Shown here in pieces: positions 1-8,971 of a DNA stretch of 64,000 bases. A program made the translations under genes and the position numbers. How positions within the stretch are numbered: position 1 is the stretch's first letter; every line of letters begins with the position of its first letter. The stretch covers positions 24,360 through 88,359 of the forward strand of contig JAUSID010000085.1 of the NCBI GenBank assembly GCA_030648295.1, written 5' to 3'. The notes under the pieces are model-generated. The model did no database searches, was not told where the DNA came from, and saw nothing but the letters and a program-made list of their open reading frames with translations. This DNA comes from Opitutaceae bacterium (GTDB lineage Bacteria > Verrucomicrobiota > Verrucomicrobiia > Opitutales > Opitutaceae).

Positions 1-1
1 C

Positions 2-337
2 CAGCTCTGCCTCGGCACGTGCATGGAGGGTTTGAAGAATCCGCGCGCCGAACTGCTCCCGGTTGTCCGCTACTTCGGTTCGAAGGGAAAAATCCACCAG
101 GTGCACATGCGAAACATCCGCGGCGGGCTGCACCATTTCCAGGAGGTTTACATCGACGAGGGCGAGGCGAACTTCATCGAGGTCGTGCGTGCGCTTCGCG
201 ACACCGGATACGCGGGATCGTATTGTCCGGATCACATGCCGACGCATCCGGACGATCCCAAGGGTTACCAGGGATTCGCCCACGCGTTCGGCTACATCCG
301 CGGGTTAATCGACGCGGCGAACGCCGAAGTGGCGTAG
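2..337 (+). CDS. uxuA: Mannonate dehydratase-like protein, C-terminal part (start lies outside window)
   Basis: Open from the first bases of the window to a TAG at 335-337; about 111 residues remain. The stretch IHQVHMRNIRGG, then YIDEGEANFIEVVRAL and YCPDHMPT, follows the order seen near the C-terminus of UxuA-type mannonate dehydratases, which turn D-mannonate into 2-keto-3-deoxygluconate in glucuronate catabolism. Placement just upstream of a sulfatase fits use of sulfated uronate-containing polysaccharide (inference). Another xylose-isomerase-like TIM-barrel enzyme remains possible because the N-terminal half is not visible. Confidence 0.65.
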   Translation, partial: QLCLGTCMEGLKNPRAELLPVVRYFGSKGKIHQVHMRNIRGGLHHFQEVYIDEGEANFIEVVRALRDTGYAGSYCPDHMPTHPDDPKGYQGFAHAFGYIRGLIDAANAEVA

Positions 338-472
338 CCGGGAAATTTCACCCCGCGGTTTGAGCCGCAACCAAAGGGTATCCAACTCGGAACAAGGTTT
401 CCAATCCCGCTCGAAGTCCGACCGAATCATTGACCATTCCCGCCGGGCGATGAAGCTGGCCTCCGTTCTTCC

Positions 473-2089
473 ATGAAACTCCTGTCCCCATTGTTCATTG
501 CGGCGGCGCTGTCCGCCGGCGCCGCATTCGGTGCCGCCCCGGCGACATCCACCCGGCCGAACATCCTGTTCATCTTCTCCGACGACCACGCCCAGCATGC
601 GATCTCGGCCTACGGATCGAAGGTGAACCAGACGCCGAACATCGATCGACTCGCGGCGGCTGGCGCGCGCTTCACGAATTCCTTTGTCACAAATTCCATC
701 TGCACGCCGAGCCGGGCGACGCTGCTGACCGGCCAGTATTCCCATTTGAATGACGTCCCCGTGTTCAACCGGTTCGATGGCTCGCGCGATAACGTCGCGA
801 AACGCCTCCAGGCGGCCGGATATCACACGGGCATGATTGGGAAGTGGCATCTCGGGTCGGATCCGACCGGTTTCGATCGCTGGATCGTGCTGCCGGGTCA
901 GGGGCAGTATTGGGACCCGGTATTCCTCGTTCCCGGGCGCAAGCTCACGATCAAGGGCCACTGCACGGACGTCACGACGGACCTTGGCATCGAGTGGTTG
1001 AATACCCGGCCGAAGGACAAGCCGTTTTTCCTGATGCTGCATCAAAAGGCGCCGCACCGCTCGTGGGAGCCGGACGAGCGGAACAAGGCGCGATTCAAGG
1101 ACAAGGTATTCCCCGAGCCCGCCACGATGCGCGACGACTACGCCACGCGGCCGGCGGCGCTGCCCGCCAACCAGCAGACGGTCGCGCGCGATCTCACGCG
1201 GCGGGATCTCAAGCTCGAGCCGCCAGCCGATCTCGCCGGCCCCGCCCGCAACCAGTGGCTCGGCGTCAAGCCGATGGAACTCGAGGTCACGCAGCCCGAT
1301 GGCACGAAGAAGACGCTCCGCGGCGATGAGTTCGTGCGCTGGAAATACCAGCGTTACATGCAGGACTACCTTGCCTGCGTGCAGGGCGTCGACGACAGCG
1401 TCGGCAAGGTCCTGGATTACCTGGAGCGTACGGGGCTGGCGAAGAACACCATCGTGTTCTACTGCGCTGACAACGGCTGGTACCTCGGCGATCTCGGGCT
1501 GTACGACAAGCGCTTCATGTATGAGCCGGGCCTGAAAGTTCCGCTTATTGCGCGGGGTCCGGGAATCAAAGCCGGCAGTTTGCCGGCGCAATTCGTGGTC
1601 AACATCGATCTGGCGCCAACGTTTATCGATCTCGCGGGGGCGACCATTCCCGCCTCGATGCAGGGCCGCTCGCTCGTGCCGCTGCTGCACGGGCAATCAC
1701 CGCGCGACTGGCGCACCTCGATCTACTACCGCTATTACCACGATCCCGGCCACCACAACACCGCCGCCCACTACGGGGTGCGCACGGCGACGCACAAGCT
1801 GATCCATTATTGGAAGAAGGACGCGTATGAGATGTTCGATCTGCGGAAGGATCCAACCGAGCAGCACAATCTCCTTTTCGACGCCGCCGAGGCGCGGAAG
1901 CCGGAGGTCGCGGCGAAGTTCGCGGAACTGAAGGCCGGGATCGCCCGGTGGCAGCAGGAGTACAAGGACGACGGCCGGTATGCCGATCCGGCGACCTGGC
2001 CCAAGGGAAGTGCCGATGGTCCGTTCCCGCAGCCGTCGATCGGAACGAAGACGGTGGCCGAAGCCGTTGCCGCGACGGTTGGGCGCTAG
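473..2089 (+). CDS. Secreted sulfatase (Cys-type, S1 family)
   Basis: 538 residues. Residues 1-20 form a signal peptide (MKLLSPLFIAAALSAGAAFG), so the enzyme is exported. Metal-binding SDDH follows PNILFIF near residue 36. The formylglycine site is CTPSR with Cys about residue 77. GKWHLG, a PHRSW histidine and DNGWYLGDLGLYDKR complete the sulfatase core. The DNG-YLGDLGLYDKR pattern is typical of N-acetylglucosamine-6-sulfatase/mucin-desulfating relatives, but substrate cannot be fixed. It hydrolyses sulfate esters once Cys is converted to formylglycine; no maturation enzyme is in the window. The ATG follows a pyrimidine-rich CGTTCTTCC with no Shine-Dalgarno. Confidence 0.93.
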   Translation: MKLLSPLFIAAALSAGAAFGAAPATSTRPNILFIFSDDHAQHAISAYGSKVNQTPNIDRLAAAGARFTNSFVTNSICTPSRATLLTGQYSHLNDVPVFNRFDGSRDNVAKRLQAAGYHTGMIGKWHLGSDPTGFDRWIVLPGQGQYWDPVFLVPGRKLTIKGHCTDVTTDLGIEWLNTRPKDKPFFLMLHQKAPHRSWEPDERNKARFKDKVFPEPATMRDDYATRPAALPANQQTVARDLTRRDLKLEPPADLAGPARNQWLGVKPMELEVTQPDGTKKTLRGDEFVRWKYQRYMQDYLACVQGVDDSVGKVLDYLERTGLAKNTIVFYCADNGWYLGDLGLYDKRFMYEPGLKVPLIARGPGIKAGSLPAQFVVNIDLAPTFIDLAGATIPASMQGRSLVPLLHGQSPRDWRTSIYYRYYHDPGHHNTAAHYGVRTATHKLIHYWKKDAYEMFDLRKDPTEQHNLLFDAAEARKPEVAAKFAELKAGIARWQQEYKDDGRYADPATWPKGSADGPFPQPSIGTKTVAEAVAATVGR

Positions 2090-2487
2090 ACTCCTCGAGC
2101 TCCCAAACTCGTTCTGAACAGATCAAGTTTTCGTAAATTCCCAAACTGTCATTCTGAGGGCCGCCGAAGAATCCATTGGCGCGTCCGGCTGTGAGCATCG
2201 TGCTGGGTTCTTCGCCAAGCCTCAGAATGACAAACCGGGAATTGTGTCGGGTCTGTGGCTGCGCTTCGCCAGCCGAACCGCGCGTCACAAATGAGCAGAC
2301 CCATGATGGAGGGACGACCTCCACGACGTCCGCATTCGGGCACAACCCACGTTCCGACTTTTCCCGAACGGGATGTTCTCCGGAATGGAACTGGTATCGC
2401 CGCGTCCGCGAACGGACGACCCGTTGGTGCCGAATGCCGCATGAACAGGGTTGGCGCGTCGACGGACATTGTTCACGGTCGATCCCG
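2090..2487. other. Intergenic region between two sulfatases
   Basis: 398 bases without a credible gene. It holds the hairpin at 2148-2231. The open frame that runs upstream of the next sulfatase from about 2176 translates the hairpin and has no family features, so it is treated as noncoding. Confidence 0.7.
2148..2231. repeat. Dispersed hairpin repeat (CATTCTGAG type), copy 1
   Basis: GTCATTCTGAGG at 2148 is matched by the inverted CCTCAGAATGAC ending at 2231, with inner GAAGAATCC and GGGTTCTTC arms giving a long imperfect hairpin. A second copy lies at 3965-4047. Confidence 0.85.
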
Positions 2488-3852
2488 ATGAAATGCCGAC
2501 CACTCCGCTTCGTGTGCGCCCTGATCCTGCTCGCTTCGGTAGCCGCAGCGCGAGGCCCCAATATCGTCATGATCCTCGCCGACGATCTCGGCTGGGCCGA
2601 CCTGGGCCATGACGGATCGAAAATCGACACGCCGAACCTCGACCGGCTCGCGAAGGAGGGCACCAAGCTCACGCGGTTTCACTCGTCGGCGCCGATGTGC
2701 TCGCCGACGCGTTCCGCGTTGTTGACCGGCCGCTACCCACACAGCGTCGGCGTGCCGGAACTGGCAAGCCCGACGGCGCGTGGCAAGGTGCCGGTGCTGG
2801 AGCTGAGCCACGAGGCGATCACGATTCCAGAGGCGCTCGGCCCCGCGGGTTACCGTAATGTCATGGTCGGAAAGTGGCACCTCGGATACAACAAGCGGGC
2901 CTGGCCGAGAACCCACGGGTTCGACGAGTTCTGGGGCTCGTTGATTGGCACGCCGACTTTCTGGCGGCCGAAGGAAACGTATCACAACGAGACCGCGATC
3001 GAGGTGCCCGGCTACTACACCGATTTGCTCACCGACAAGGCGATCGAGTACCTGAAGTCGACACCGCAGCCGGGGAAGCCAATCTTCCTCTACCTCGCCT
3101 ACAACGCGCCGCATTACCCGCTCGAGGCGCCGCCGGAACTCGTGGGCAAATACCGTCGCCGGCTTCCGAATACGGGCCTGTTTGCGATTTACGCCGCGAT
3201 GGTCGAGCAGCTCGATACCGGCATCGGCCGCGTGCTCGCGGCGCTCGACGAACTGGGGATGACGCGCGACACGCTCGTCGTCTTCACGTCGGACAACGGT
3301 CCCACCGCGGAGCTGACCGGCTACGGGCCGGAGGGCGCGGACATCTCGAACGGGCCGCTGCGCGAGCACAAGTTTTCCACCCATGAGGGCGGCATTCGGG
3401 TGCCGTTTCTGGCGCGCTGGCCGGGAAAAATCCCCGCCGGCAAGGTGCGCGACGAGCTCGCGGTCACGATGGACCTGATGCCAACCTTCCTCGAGGCGGC
3501 CGGCGTGACGGCGAAGCACGAGATGAACGGGCGCTCCATCCTGCCGCTGCTTACCGGCGGCGCCTTCCAGCGGCCGGAAGCCGTGCATTGGGAAATCCAG
3601 CATAACGCCGCGGTGATTCGGGGCGAATGGAAGCTGGTGCATCAATTCTGGCGCCCGCGGCCCTTCCTGTATCGCTGGCTCGAGGACACGGGGGAGAACA
3701 ACGATCTGGCGGAAAAGAATCCCGCGCTCGTGCAGGAACTCATGGCGCTCCACGATCAATGGAAGGCGCGCAACTATCCCAATCCCGTTCCGCGGGTGAC
3801 GGCGCACTCGGCGTATCTTTTCCCGATGGCGGAGAAGCCGGCGGCCCGGTAG
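2488..3852 (+). CDS. Secreted sulfatase (Cys-type, S1 family)
   Basis: 454 residues from ATG 2488, chosen because it gives a clean signal peptide (MKCRPLRFVCALILLASVAA) followed at once by PNIVMILADDLGWADLG, the metal-binding start of arylsulfatase-like enzymes. CSPTR carries the formylglycine Cys at about residue 71; GKWHLGYN, a PHYPLEAP histidine, SDNG and KFSTHEGGIRVPF complete the active site. The frame is open further upstream but that part only translates a hairpin repeat. Exported hydrolase of sulfate esters; the substrate is unknown. It lies about 400 bases behind another sulfatase on the same strand. Confidence 0.92.
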   Translation: MKCRPLRFVCALILLASVAAARGPNIVMILADDLGWADLGHDGSKIDTPNLDRLAKEGTKLTRFHSSAPMCSPTRSALLTGRYPHSVGVPELASPTARGKVPVLELSHEAITIPEALGPAGYRNVMVGKWHLGYNKRAWPRTHGFDEFWGSLIGTPTFWRPKETYHNETAIEVPGYYTDLLTDKAIEYLKSTPQPGKPIFLYLAYNAPHYPLEAPPELVGKYRRRLPNTGLFAIYAAMVEQLDTGIGRVLAALDELGMTRDTLVVFTSDNGPTAELTGYGPEGADISNGPLREHKFSTHEGGIRVPFLARWPGKIPAGKVRDELAVTMDLMPTFLEAAGVTAKHEMNGRSILPLLTGGAFQRPEAVHWEIQHNAAVIRGEWKLVHQFWRPRPFLYRWLEDTGENNDLAEKNPALVQELMALHDQWKARNYPNPVPRVTAHSAYLFPMAEKPAAR

Positions 3853-3964
3853 CCGTGGAGCCGGCGTTGAAGCGAACGCCCTCCACTCGCTCACGCTCGT
3901 AGCCACGGATCCGCGGCGCCGGCCTTTTCGTCCCCGCGAGCGTGACAGACGGCGTGAGCAGCCT

Positions 3965-4047
3965 GTCATTCTGAGCGCCAGCGAAGAATCCAGCCACCTA
4001 CACGCATGCCATCGCGCTGCTGGATTCTTCGCTTCGCTCAGAATGAC
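3965..4047. repeat. Dispersed hairpin repeat (CATTCTGAG type), copy 2
   Basis: GTCATTCTGAGCG with GCGAAGAATCCAGC on the left is matched by GCTGGATTCTTCGC and CGCTCAGAATGAC on the right. It is a better-preserved copy of the element at 2148-2231. Confidence 0.88.
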
Positions 4048-4207
4048 ACGCCGGGGTGGTATTGATGAGTTTGCCCAGTCTGGTGAGCGACTCGGCCTTG
4101 GTAGCGACGAGCGCCAGCGAGTCGACGAAGCGCGGTTACGATTCCATTCATCGGCTCGTTCCGCGCTCGCCGCTACCGGCGCGAAGCGGGCCGGCTGCCG
4201 CCCTGGG

Positions 4208-4354
4208 CGCATCTCACTTTCTTGCACGGGCGGCGCTCTCCTCGCGCCATAGATGGGCGGCTGGAAAGCCGCCCTTCCGCCGGAGCGGCGGCTTTCCAGC
4301 CGCCGAAGCTTGGCCACGATGCCAGGTGGTGATTCGGCAAGAAAGTGAGATGCG
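4208..4354. repeat. Nested inverted repeat
   Basis: The outer arms are CGCATCTCACTTTCTTGC (4208-4225) and its exact reverse complement (4337-4354). The inner arms are GGCGGCTGGAAAGCCGCC (4256-4273) and its reverse complement (4287-4304), and each inner arm is itself partly self-complementary. It ends about 70 bases before the NIPSNAP gene. Confidence 0.88.
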
Positions 4355-4423
4355 GTGCGCCCTCCCACGACGGAACGTGCGTTGACGGCGCCGGCGGCGG
4401 CGTCACTGTCCTGCTTTCCGCCT

Positions 4424-5218
4424 ATGAAACTGCCCCGCCTCCTGTTCGCGTTCCTTGCCTGCGTCGCGCTCGGTTCCGCCGCCCCGGCGGCAGCCGCTTC
4501 AAAATCCCCGGCCTCGGGATCGTCCGGGCCGGTGTACGAACTCCGCACCTACACGGCCACGCCGGCAAACCTCGATAAGGTGGCGGCGCGGTTCCGCAAC
4601 GATACGGTGCGGATCTTCGAGAAGCACGGGATGAAAAACATCGGTTACTGGATTCCGATGGACGAGAAGGACGGCAGCGGCGACAAGCTGGTTTACCTGC
4701 TCGAGCACGCGAGTCGCGATGCCGCGAAGGCGTCATGGAAGTCGTTCAGCAGCGATCCGCAATGGCAGGAAGTCCGCAAGCGCACCGAGGCAAACGGCAA
4801 GATCGTCGCCAAGGCCGAGTCCGTGTTTCTCGAGCCGACGAATTATTCCCCGGTCATGAAGCCGGGCAAGGGCAAGGGCGCCCCGCGGGTTTTCGAGCTG
4901 CGCACGTATGCCGCGGCGGAGGGAAAGCTCCCGGCGCTCGACGCCCGGTTCCGCGATCACACGCTGAAGATTTTCGCGAAGCACGGGATGACCAACCTCG
5001 GCTATTTCCATCCCACCGACGCCGACAAGGGCGCGGGCAACACGCTGGTTTATTTCCTCGCCCATGCGAATCGCGACGCCGCGGCCGCGTCATGGAAGGC
5101 CTTCCGCGATGACCCCGGCTGGGTGAAGGCGCGGACCGCGTCGGAGAAGGACGGCAAGCTCACCACGAAAGTCCAATCGGTGTTCCTGACGCCGACAGAC
5201 TTCTCGACGTTGAAATAG
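4424..5218 (+). CDS. Secreted protein with two tandem NIPSNAP domains
   Basis: 264 residues from ATG 4424, which gives a signal peptide (MKLPRLLFAFLACVALGSAAPAAA). Two homologous halves follow: VYELRTYTATPANLDKVAARF with FEKHGMKNIGYW near residue 40, and VFELRTYAAAEGKLPALDARF with FAKHGMTNLGYF near residue 150. Each half ends in a KASWKSF/AASWKAF and VFLxPTxxS block. These are NIPSNAP features, a dimeric alpha-beta barrel fold of poorly known function. Export is notable because the best-studied members are mitochondrial. Its role here is unknown; it lies between sulfatases and a membrane protein gene on the opposite strand. Confidence 0.85.
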   Translation: MKLPRLLFAFLACVALGSAAPAAAASKSPASGSSGPVYELRTYTATPANLDKVAARFRNDTVRIFEKHGMKNIGYWIPMDEKDGSGDKLVYLLEHASRDAAKASWKSFSSDPQWQEVRKRTEANGKIVAKAESVFLEPTNYSPVMKPGKGKGAPRVFELRTYAAAEGKLPALDARFRDHTLKIFAKHGMTNLGYFHPTDADKGAGNTLVYFLAHANRDAAAASWKAFRDDPGWVKARTASEKDGKLTTKVQSVFLTPTDFSTLK

Positions 5219-5269
5219 TCGCGGTGATGCGGCGCCGGCGAGCTCGAGGACGAGGGCGCGCCGGTTAGT

Positions 5270-7105
5270 TCACTGCTGGACGAAAGCGGGGTCCGTGCCT
5301 TCGCGGACCACCACGGTCGTCGACGTCATCATGTACCTCGGCGAGTCGTCCAAGTCGAAACCCACCCCGACGCCGAATTTGCCGGCCGGCAGCTTTTCGC
5401 GGGGGACGGAGAGCTCGAAACCCGAGTAGATGGCATCCCACCGTTCATTCGCGTCCGCGACGTCCGGGCGGAGCTGAGGCAGGGCCTCGAAGGCGAATAT
5501 CCCGGTGGCGGACCGGAAAACGATGCTGATTCCTCCCGCGCGGATCGTCTCGTCGGGGCAGAACGCCCAGCCGCGAATGCGGAAGAGCGCGGGCGTGTCC
5601 TCCACCTCCTCGATGAAATAGACGGCGTCGTCGATTTCCGTGGCCTCATGGAGGACGATGGGCTTGAGGTCCGTGAGCTCGAGGGTATCCGGATCCGGCA
5701 GTTCGAAGATTCGCCGTGCTTCCGTTTCCCGGACCAGGGCGTCGGCCCGGGCGGGATCCGGATAAAGCACGGTCTCGGCTTCAGCAAAGGTTCCATGCTC
5801 ATGGTAGGCGAGCACCGCCGTTTCCGTTCGCTGCGCGAAGATGCGTCCGGCGTTGGCGTGGGCATCGTTCGCGGCCAGGTTGAAGACCGCGAGCAGCCCG
5901 AGCACCGGCGCGAGCAGCCAGCGGTGACGGGGAAAGTGGGCGAGCAGGCGCTCCACCAGCAACCAGACGAGCAGCGCCCACGCGACCGAACTGAGGACGA
6001 TGTAGCGCGAAGTGATGGGCGCCCATTCACTGGAGAGCAGGGCGCGGCCCCAGGCAATCATCGCCATCGCGCCCAGGCACCAGGCGATAAGTGCGAGTCC
6101 CAGCCGTTCGCGGGGTAACGTTCGGCGCAGGAGGAGGAGCGGAGCGAGGATGAGCGCGGCCCCGCACCACGGTGCGATCGTCACATCATCGAGCGCGGGC
6201 GAACTGCCGGCGATGGTCAGCCAGTACACGATCACGCGCGGCAACTCGGCGAAGCCCGGCAGCCGGTGGCCGGCGTTCACCTGAAAGCCGGTGAAGAAAA
6301 GCAATCCCGCCAGTGCGGCGGCGAGCGTCCACCAGGCGGCATCGCGCCAGCGGCGTGCCGCGATCAGCAGCGCCGCGCCGGCCGGCCAGACGAGCAGTCC
6401 GTGCGCCAGCGAAAACGTGGCGAAAACACCGCCGAGGCTGGCGACTGGCACCGACCAGCGCGCCCGCGCTGCCAGCGCGACGAGCGCGGCGGTGGCTGCG
6501 AACACAACGAAGAAATGATCGATCGACGCTCCAGACCAGAACAGGCTTTCGTGGTGCTGCAGCTGGAACACGACGAGCGCGAAAATCGCCGCCAGCCTCA
6601 GCCGCGCGCTGCCGCCCCGCACAGACGTGAGTAACAGCCCGAACACGCCGATGAGGAAAAGATCACCGATGACGGCGAGAACCGCGAAATTAACGCCGCC
6701 GAAAATGAAGTAGGCGCCGGCGAAGATCAGCCGGCTCGCGACGATTCGGTGCTCGTTCGTGACCGCGAGCAGCCGGTTCACGATTTCGCCGCCACCCGCG
6801 CCAGAATCGAGCGCGATTAGGAAATCCAAAACGGTGTCGAATTCGTCCCAGTTGGGAATATTCCGGACCCACGCGGCCACTTGCAGGGTGAGGAACGCGA
6901 GCGGAAGTGCCGCCAGCAGCGCGCACACCCACCGGGGCCATGACGCAACAATTGCGGTCCGGATCTCACGCTGCCGGGAGGGGAGCGCACCGCCGGCGGG
7001 CAATGGCGGCGGGGCCAGCATTGACAATCCGGACGGCGTGCTGGAGCGGGAGACGTCCAGAGTGGGCGACACGACGTCCGTCTTCAACCGCCGGCGTCCG
7101 CCCAC
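5270..7105 (-). CDS. Polytopic membrane protein, possible GT-C-like glycosyltransferase, with C-terminal soluble domain
   Basis: Up to 611 residues. Roughly ten hydrophobic segments span residues about 55-440. After the first comes NWDEFDTVLDFL, and NEHRIVASRLIFAG follows the loop; this WDE...NEHR arrangement recurs in uncharacterised bacterial proteins that resemble GT-C glycosyltransferases with acidic residues in the first extracytoplasmic loop. Residues about 480-611 form a soluble beta-rich tail (FRIRGWAFCPDE...). The start is uncertain: Met29 (MLAPPPLPAGG) is an alternative. The gene begins 27 bases after the end of the DUF2867 gene on the same strand, so they are probably co-transcribed. 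No substrate can be assigned. Confidence 0.75.
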   Translation of the reverse strand: MGGRRRLKTDVVSPTLDVSRSSTPSGLSMLAPPPLPAGGALPSRQREIRTAIVASWPRWVCALLAALPLAFLTLQVAAWVRNIPNWDEFDTVLDFLIALDSGAGGGEIVNRLLAVTNEHRIVASRLIFAGAYFIFGGVNFAVLAVIGDLFLIGVFGLLLTSVRGGSARLRLAAIFALVVFQLQHHESLFWSGASIDHFFVVFAATAALVALAARARWSVPVASLGGVFATFSLAHGLLVWPAGAALLIAARRWRDAAWWTLAAALAGLLFFTGFQVNAGHRLPGFAELPRVIVYWLTIAGSSPALDDVTIAPWCGAALILAPLLLLRRTLPRERLGLALIAWCLGAMAMIAWGRALLSSEWAPITSRYIVLSSVAWALLVWLLVERLLAHFPRHRWLLAPVLGLLAVFNLAANDAHANAGRIFAQRTETAVLAYHEHGTFAEAETVLYPDPARADALVRETEARRIFELPDPDTLELTDLKPIVLHEATEIDDAVYFIEEVEDTPALFRIRGWAFCPDETIRAGGISIVFRSATGIFAFEALPQLRPDVADANERWDAIYSGFELSVPREKLPAGKFGVGVGFDLDDSPRYMMTSTTVVVREGTDPAFVQQ

Positions 7106-7132
7106 GCCAAGGGGAAGTACCTGACAATTTCG

Positions 7133-8587
7133 TCAGGCGCGCGGGCCACTGGCTTCCCGCACCATGTCCGCGGCCAGGTGCTCGGCCCGCCGCGCCAGCG
7201 CGTCGACCATGGCGGAGAAGATGAACTGGTGAAATGGATACAGGCCATACCAGTAGAGGGTCCCGATCAGTCCGTTGGGCGCGAAGAGCGCGGTCTGGAC
7301 GAGCCGCGTGCCGCCGTTCTCCGGAAAGGTTTCCCACTGCAGCCAGGCGCGGCCGGGCAGCCGCATCTCCGCCCGCAACCGCAGCAGTCGCGGCGGCTCC
7401 GCTACCTCGACGCGCCAAAAATCGAGCGCCTCGCCGGGTAGGATTTCATCCGGATGCCGGCGACCGCGGCGCAGCCCCGGACCGCCGACCATCCGATCAA
7501 TCGCGCCGCGGACGATCCACGCCCACTCCCATCCCGGCCAGCCACGATCGCCACCGATGCCGCTGAAGGCGCGAAAGACCGCGGCGGCGGGCGCAGTCAC
7601 GAGCCGCGAGCGTGTTTCCCGCGCGAGCCCTTCCCGATCGACGAGTTCCCACGTCGGGCCCTGTCCGAGCGCGCCGGACCAGCGCGTTTCGATCTCGCCC
7701 TGCTGCACCCGCTCCAGCGCCAGGACCACGGCGGTGCGGTAGCTGATCGGCGTCACGCGCGGAAAGAGTTGACGGGCGCGCGTCGGGTCCGCCACGAGCG
7801 ACTGGACCATGCCCTGGACAATCGGCACCGCGAGCGCGTTTGGAATCGGCGTCAGCGCGCCGATGCCCCGTGCCGCCAGGCGCGGCACCAACGCGGGCAC
7901 GGTGAAGATCCACCGTCGCAATCGGCGCAGCTCGGCGTACGTTTCGATCATCCGGCGAAACGTGATCCGCTCGCAGCCGATGTTCACGACGCCCATCCCC
8001 GGCAGGGCGCACGCTTCGACCAGGTAGGACAGCACGTCGCGAATCGCGATCGGCTGCACCTCGTGATCGATCCACGACGGCGCCAGGATCAACGGCAGCC
8101 GTTCCGTGAGATAACGCACCATCTCGAACGACGCCGAACCGGAACCGATCACCGGGCCGGCCCGGAACTCGGTGGTCGGCACCACGGCGGCCAGGATTTG
8201 GCCGACTTCCGCGCGACTCGTGAGATGCTCGGAGGCGGAGCCCTCGGGTTGGATTCCGCCGAGGTAAATCACATGCCGCACCCCCGCGGCGTGCGCCGCC
8301 TCGCCAAACCGTCGCGCCGCCATCCTGTCGCGCGCGGCGAAATCCTTTCCGGCGCTCATCGCGTGAACGAGATAATACGCCGTGTCCACGTCGCGCAGCG
8401 CGGTGTCCAATCCTTCACCCGTGAGCACGTTGCCGGTCGCGAGCTGCACGGCGCCAGCCCATGGCCGTCCCGCGATCCGCCGCGGATCGCGCACCAGCGC
8501 GACCACTTCGCGCTCCGCGCCGAGCAACCGCGGGACGAGACGTCCGCCCACGTAGCCTGTCGCGCCGGTTACAAGGATCTTCGTCAC
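7133..8587 (-). CDS. NAD(P)-binding SDR/atypical epimerase fused to DUF2867
   Basis: 484 residues if read from GTG 8587, chosen because the Rossmann motif KILVTGATGYVGGRLV then starts at residue 3, as usual in the family; the frame also offers an ATG at 8635. Residues 1-290 form the NAD(P)-binding domain (YYLVHAMSAGKDF, HVIYLGGIQPEG). Residues about 320-470 match the DUF2867 domain (GGDRGWPGWEWAW, LDFWRVE, LQWETFPENGGTRLVQTALFAPNGLIG). Members are annotated as oxidoreductases of unknown substrate, probably cytoplasmic. It precedes the membrane protein gene by 27 bases. Confidence 0.88.
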   Translation of the reverse strand: MTKILVTGATGYVGGRLVPRLLGAEREVVALVRDPRRIAGRPWAGAVQLATGNVLTGEGLDTALRDVDTAYYLVHAMSAGKDFAARDRMAARRFGEAAHAAGVRHVIYLGGIQPEGSASEHLTSRAEVGQILAAVVPTTEFRAGPVIGSGSASFEMVRYLTERLPLILAPSWIDHEVQPIAIRDVLSYLVEACALPGMGVVNIGCERITFRRMIETYAELRRLRRWIFTVPALVPRLAARGIGALTPIPNALAVPIVQGMVQSLVADPTRARQLFPRVTPISYRTAVVLALERVQQGEIETRWSGALGQGPTWELVDREGLARETRSRLVTAPAAAVFRAFSGIGGDRGWPGWEWAWIVRGAIDRMVGGPGLRRGRRHPDEILPGEALDFWRVEVAEPPRLLRLRAEMRLPGRAWLQWETFPENGGTRLVQTALFAPNGLIGTLYWYGLYPFHQFIFSAMVDALARRAEHLAADMVREASGPRA

Positions 8588-8971
8588 CGCGTGCCCACAG
8601 GACACCGTCGATTGGCCGGCACGACAAGACCGCAATGCGTGACGTGGTGGCGGCGGGACGCGGGGAGCGGAGGCGTCATTCCATGCGGCGATCGGACCAC
8701 GAGCCGTGAAGCAGCGCAGTCGTTTGCCCAGGACGCGCCGCCCGTGGCCGCGCCATCGGGGTGTTCGAGCCGAAACGGAAATATTCCCGGGCAGGCGCCG
8801 CTTTCGCTTTTGACAACGGCTGCGGCAGCCAGTATCAGGCCGCTCCTCTCTTCGGCGTACATTGTGTGTGTTGCGGCCGATGTAGCCCCAGCTACCCCAA
8901 CGCGAAACAGCCTAAGATCGGGTCATTGACTCCATCGATGACCGAGTTAAGCGCCCATCCGGGCCAGCCCC
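8588..8971. other. Divergent intergenic region, no feature recognised
   Basis: About 380 bases between the minus-strand DUF2867 gene and the plus-strand oxidoreductase operon. It must hold promoters for both directions, but no convincing boxes, hairpins or genes could be picked out. Confidence 0.5.

Larger units (their letters stand above)
3853..4423. other. Repeat-rich intergenic region
   Basis: 571 bases with two separate inverted repeats (3965-4047 and 4208-4354) and no credible gene. Short open frames here are translations of the hairpins. Confidence 0.7.

Noticed and set aside
2473..4548. Very long minus-strand open frame (691 codons) opposite the second sulfatase
   Set aside because: It is a shadow of high-GC codon usage: the plus strand has complete sulfatase motifs, while this frame is Arg/Pro/Gly-rich without domains. 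Similar antisense frames at 305-1696, 9212-10276, 35227-36135 and 45029-46159 were rejected for the same reason.
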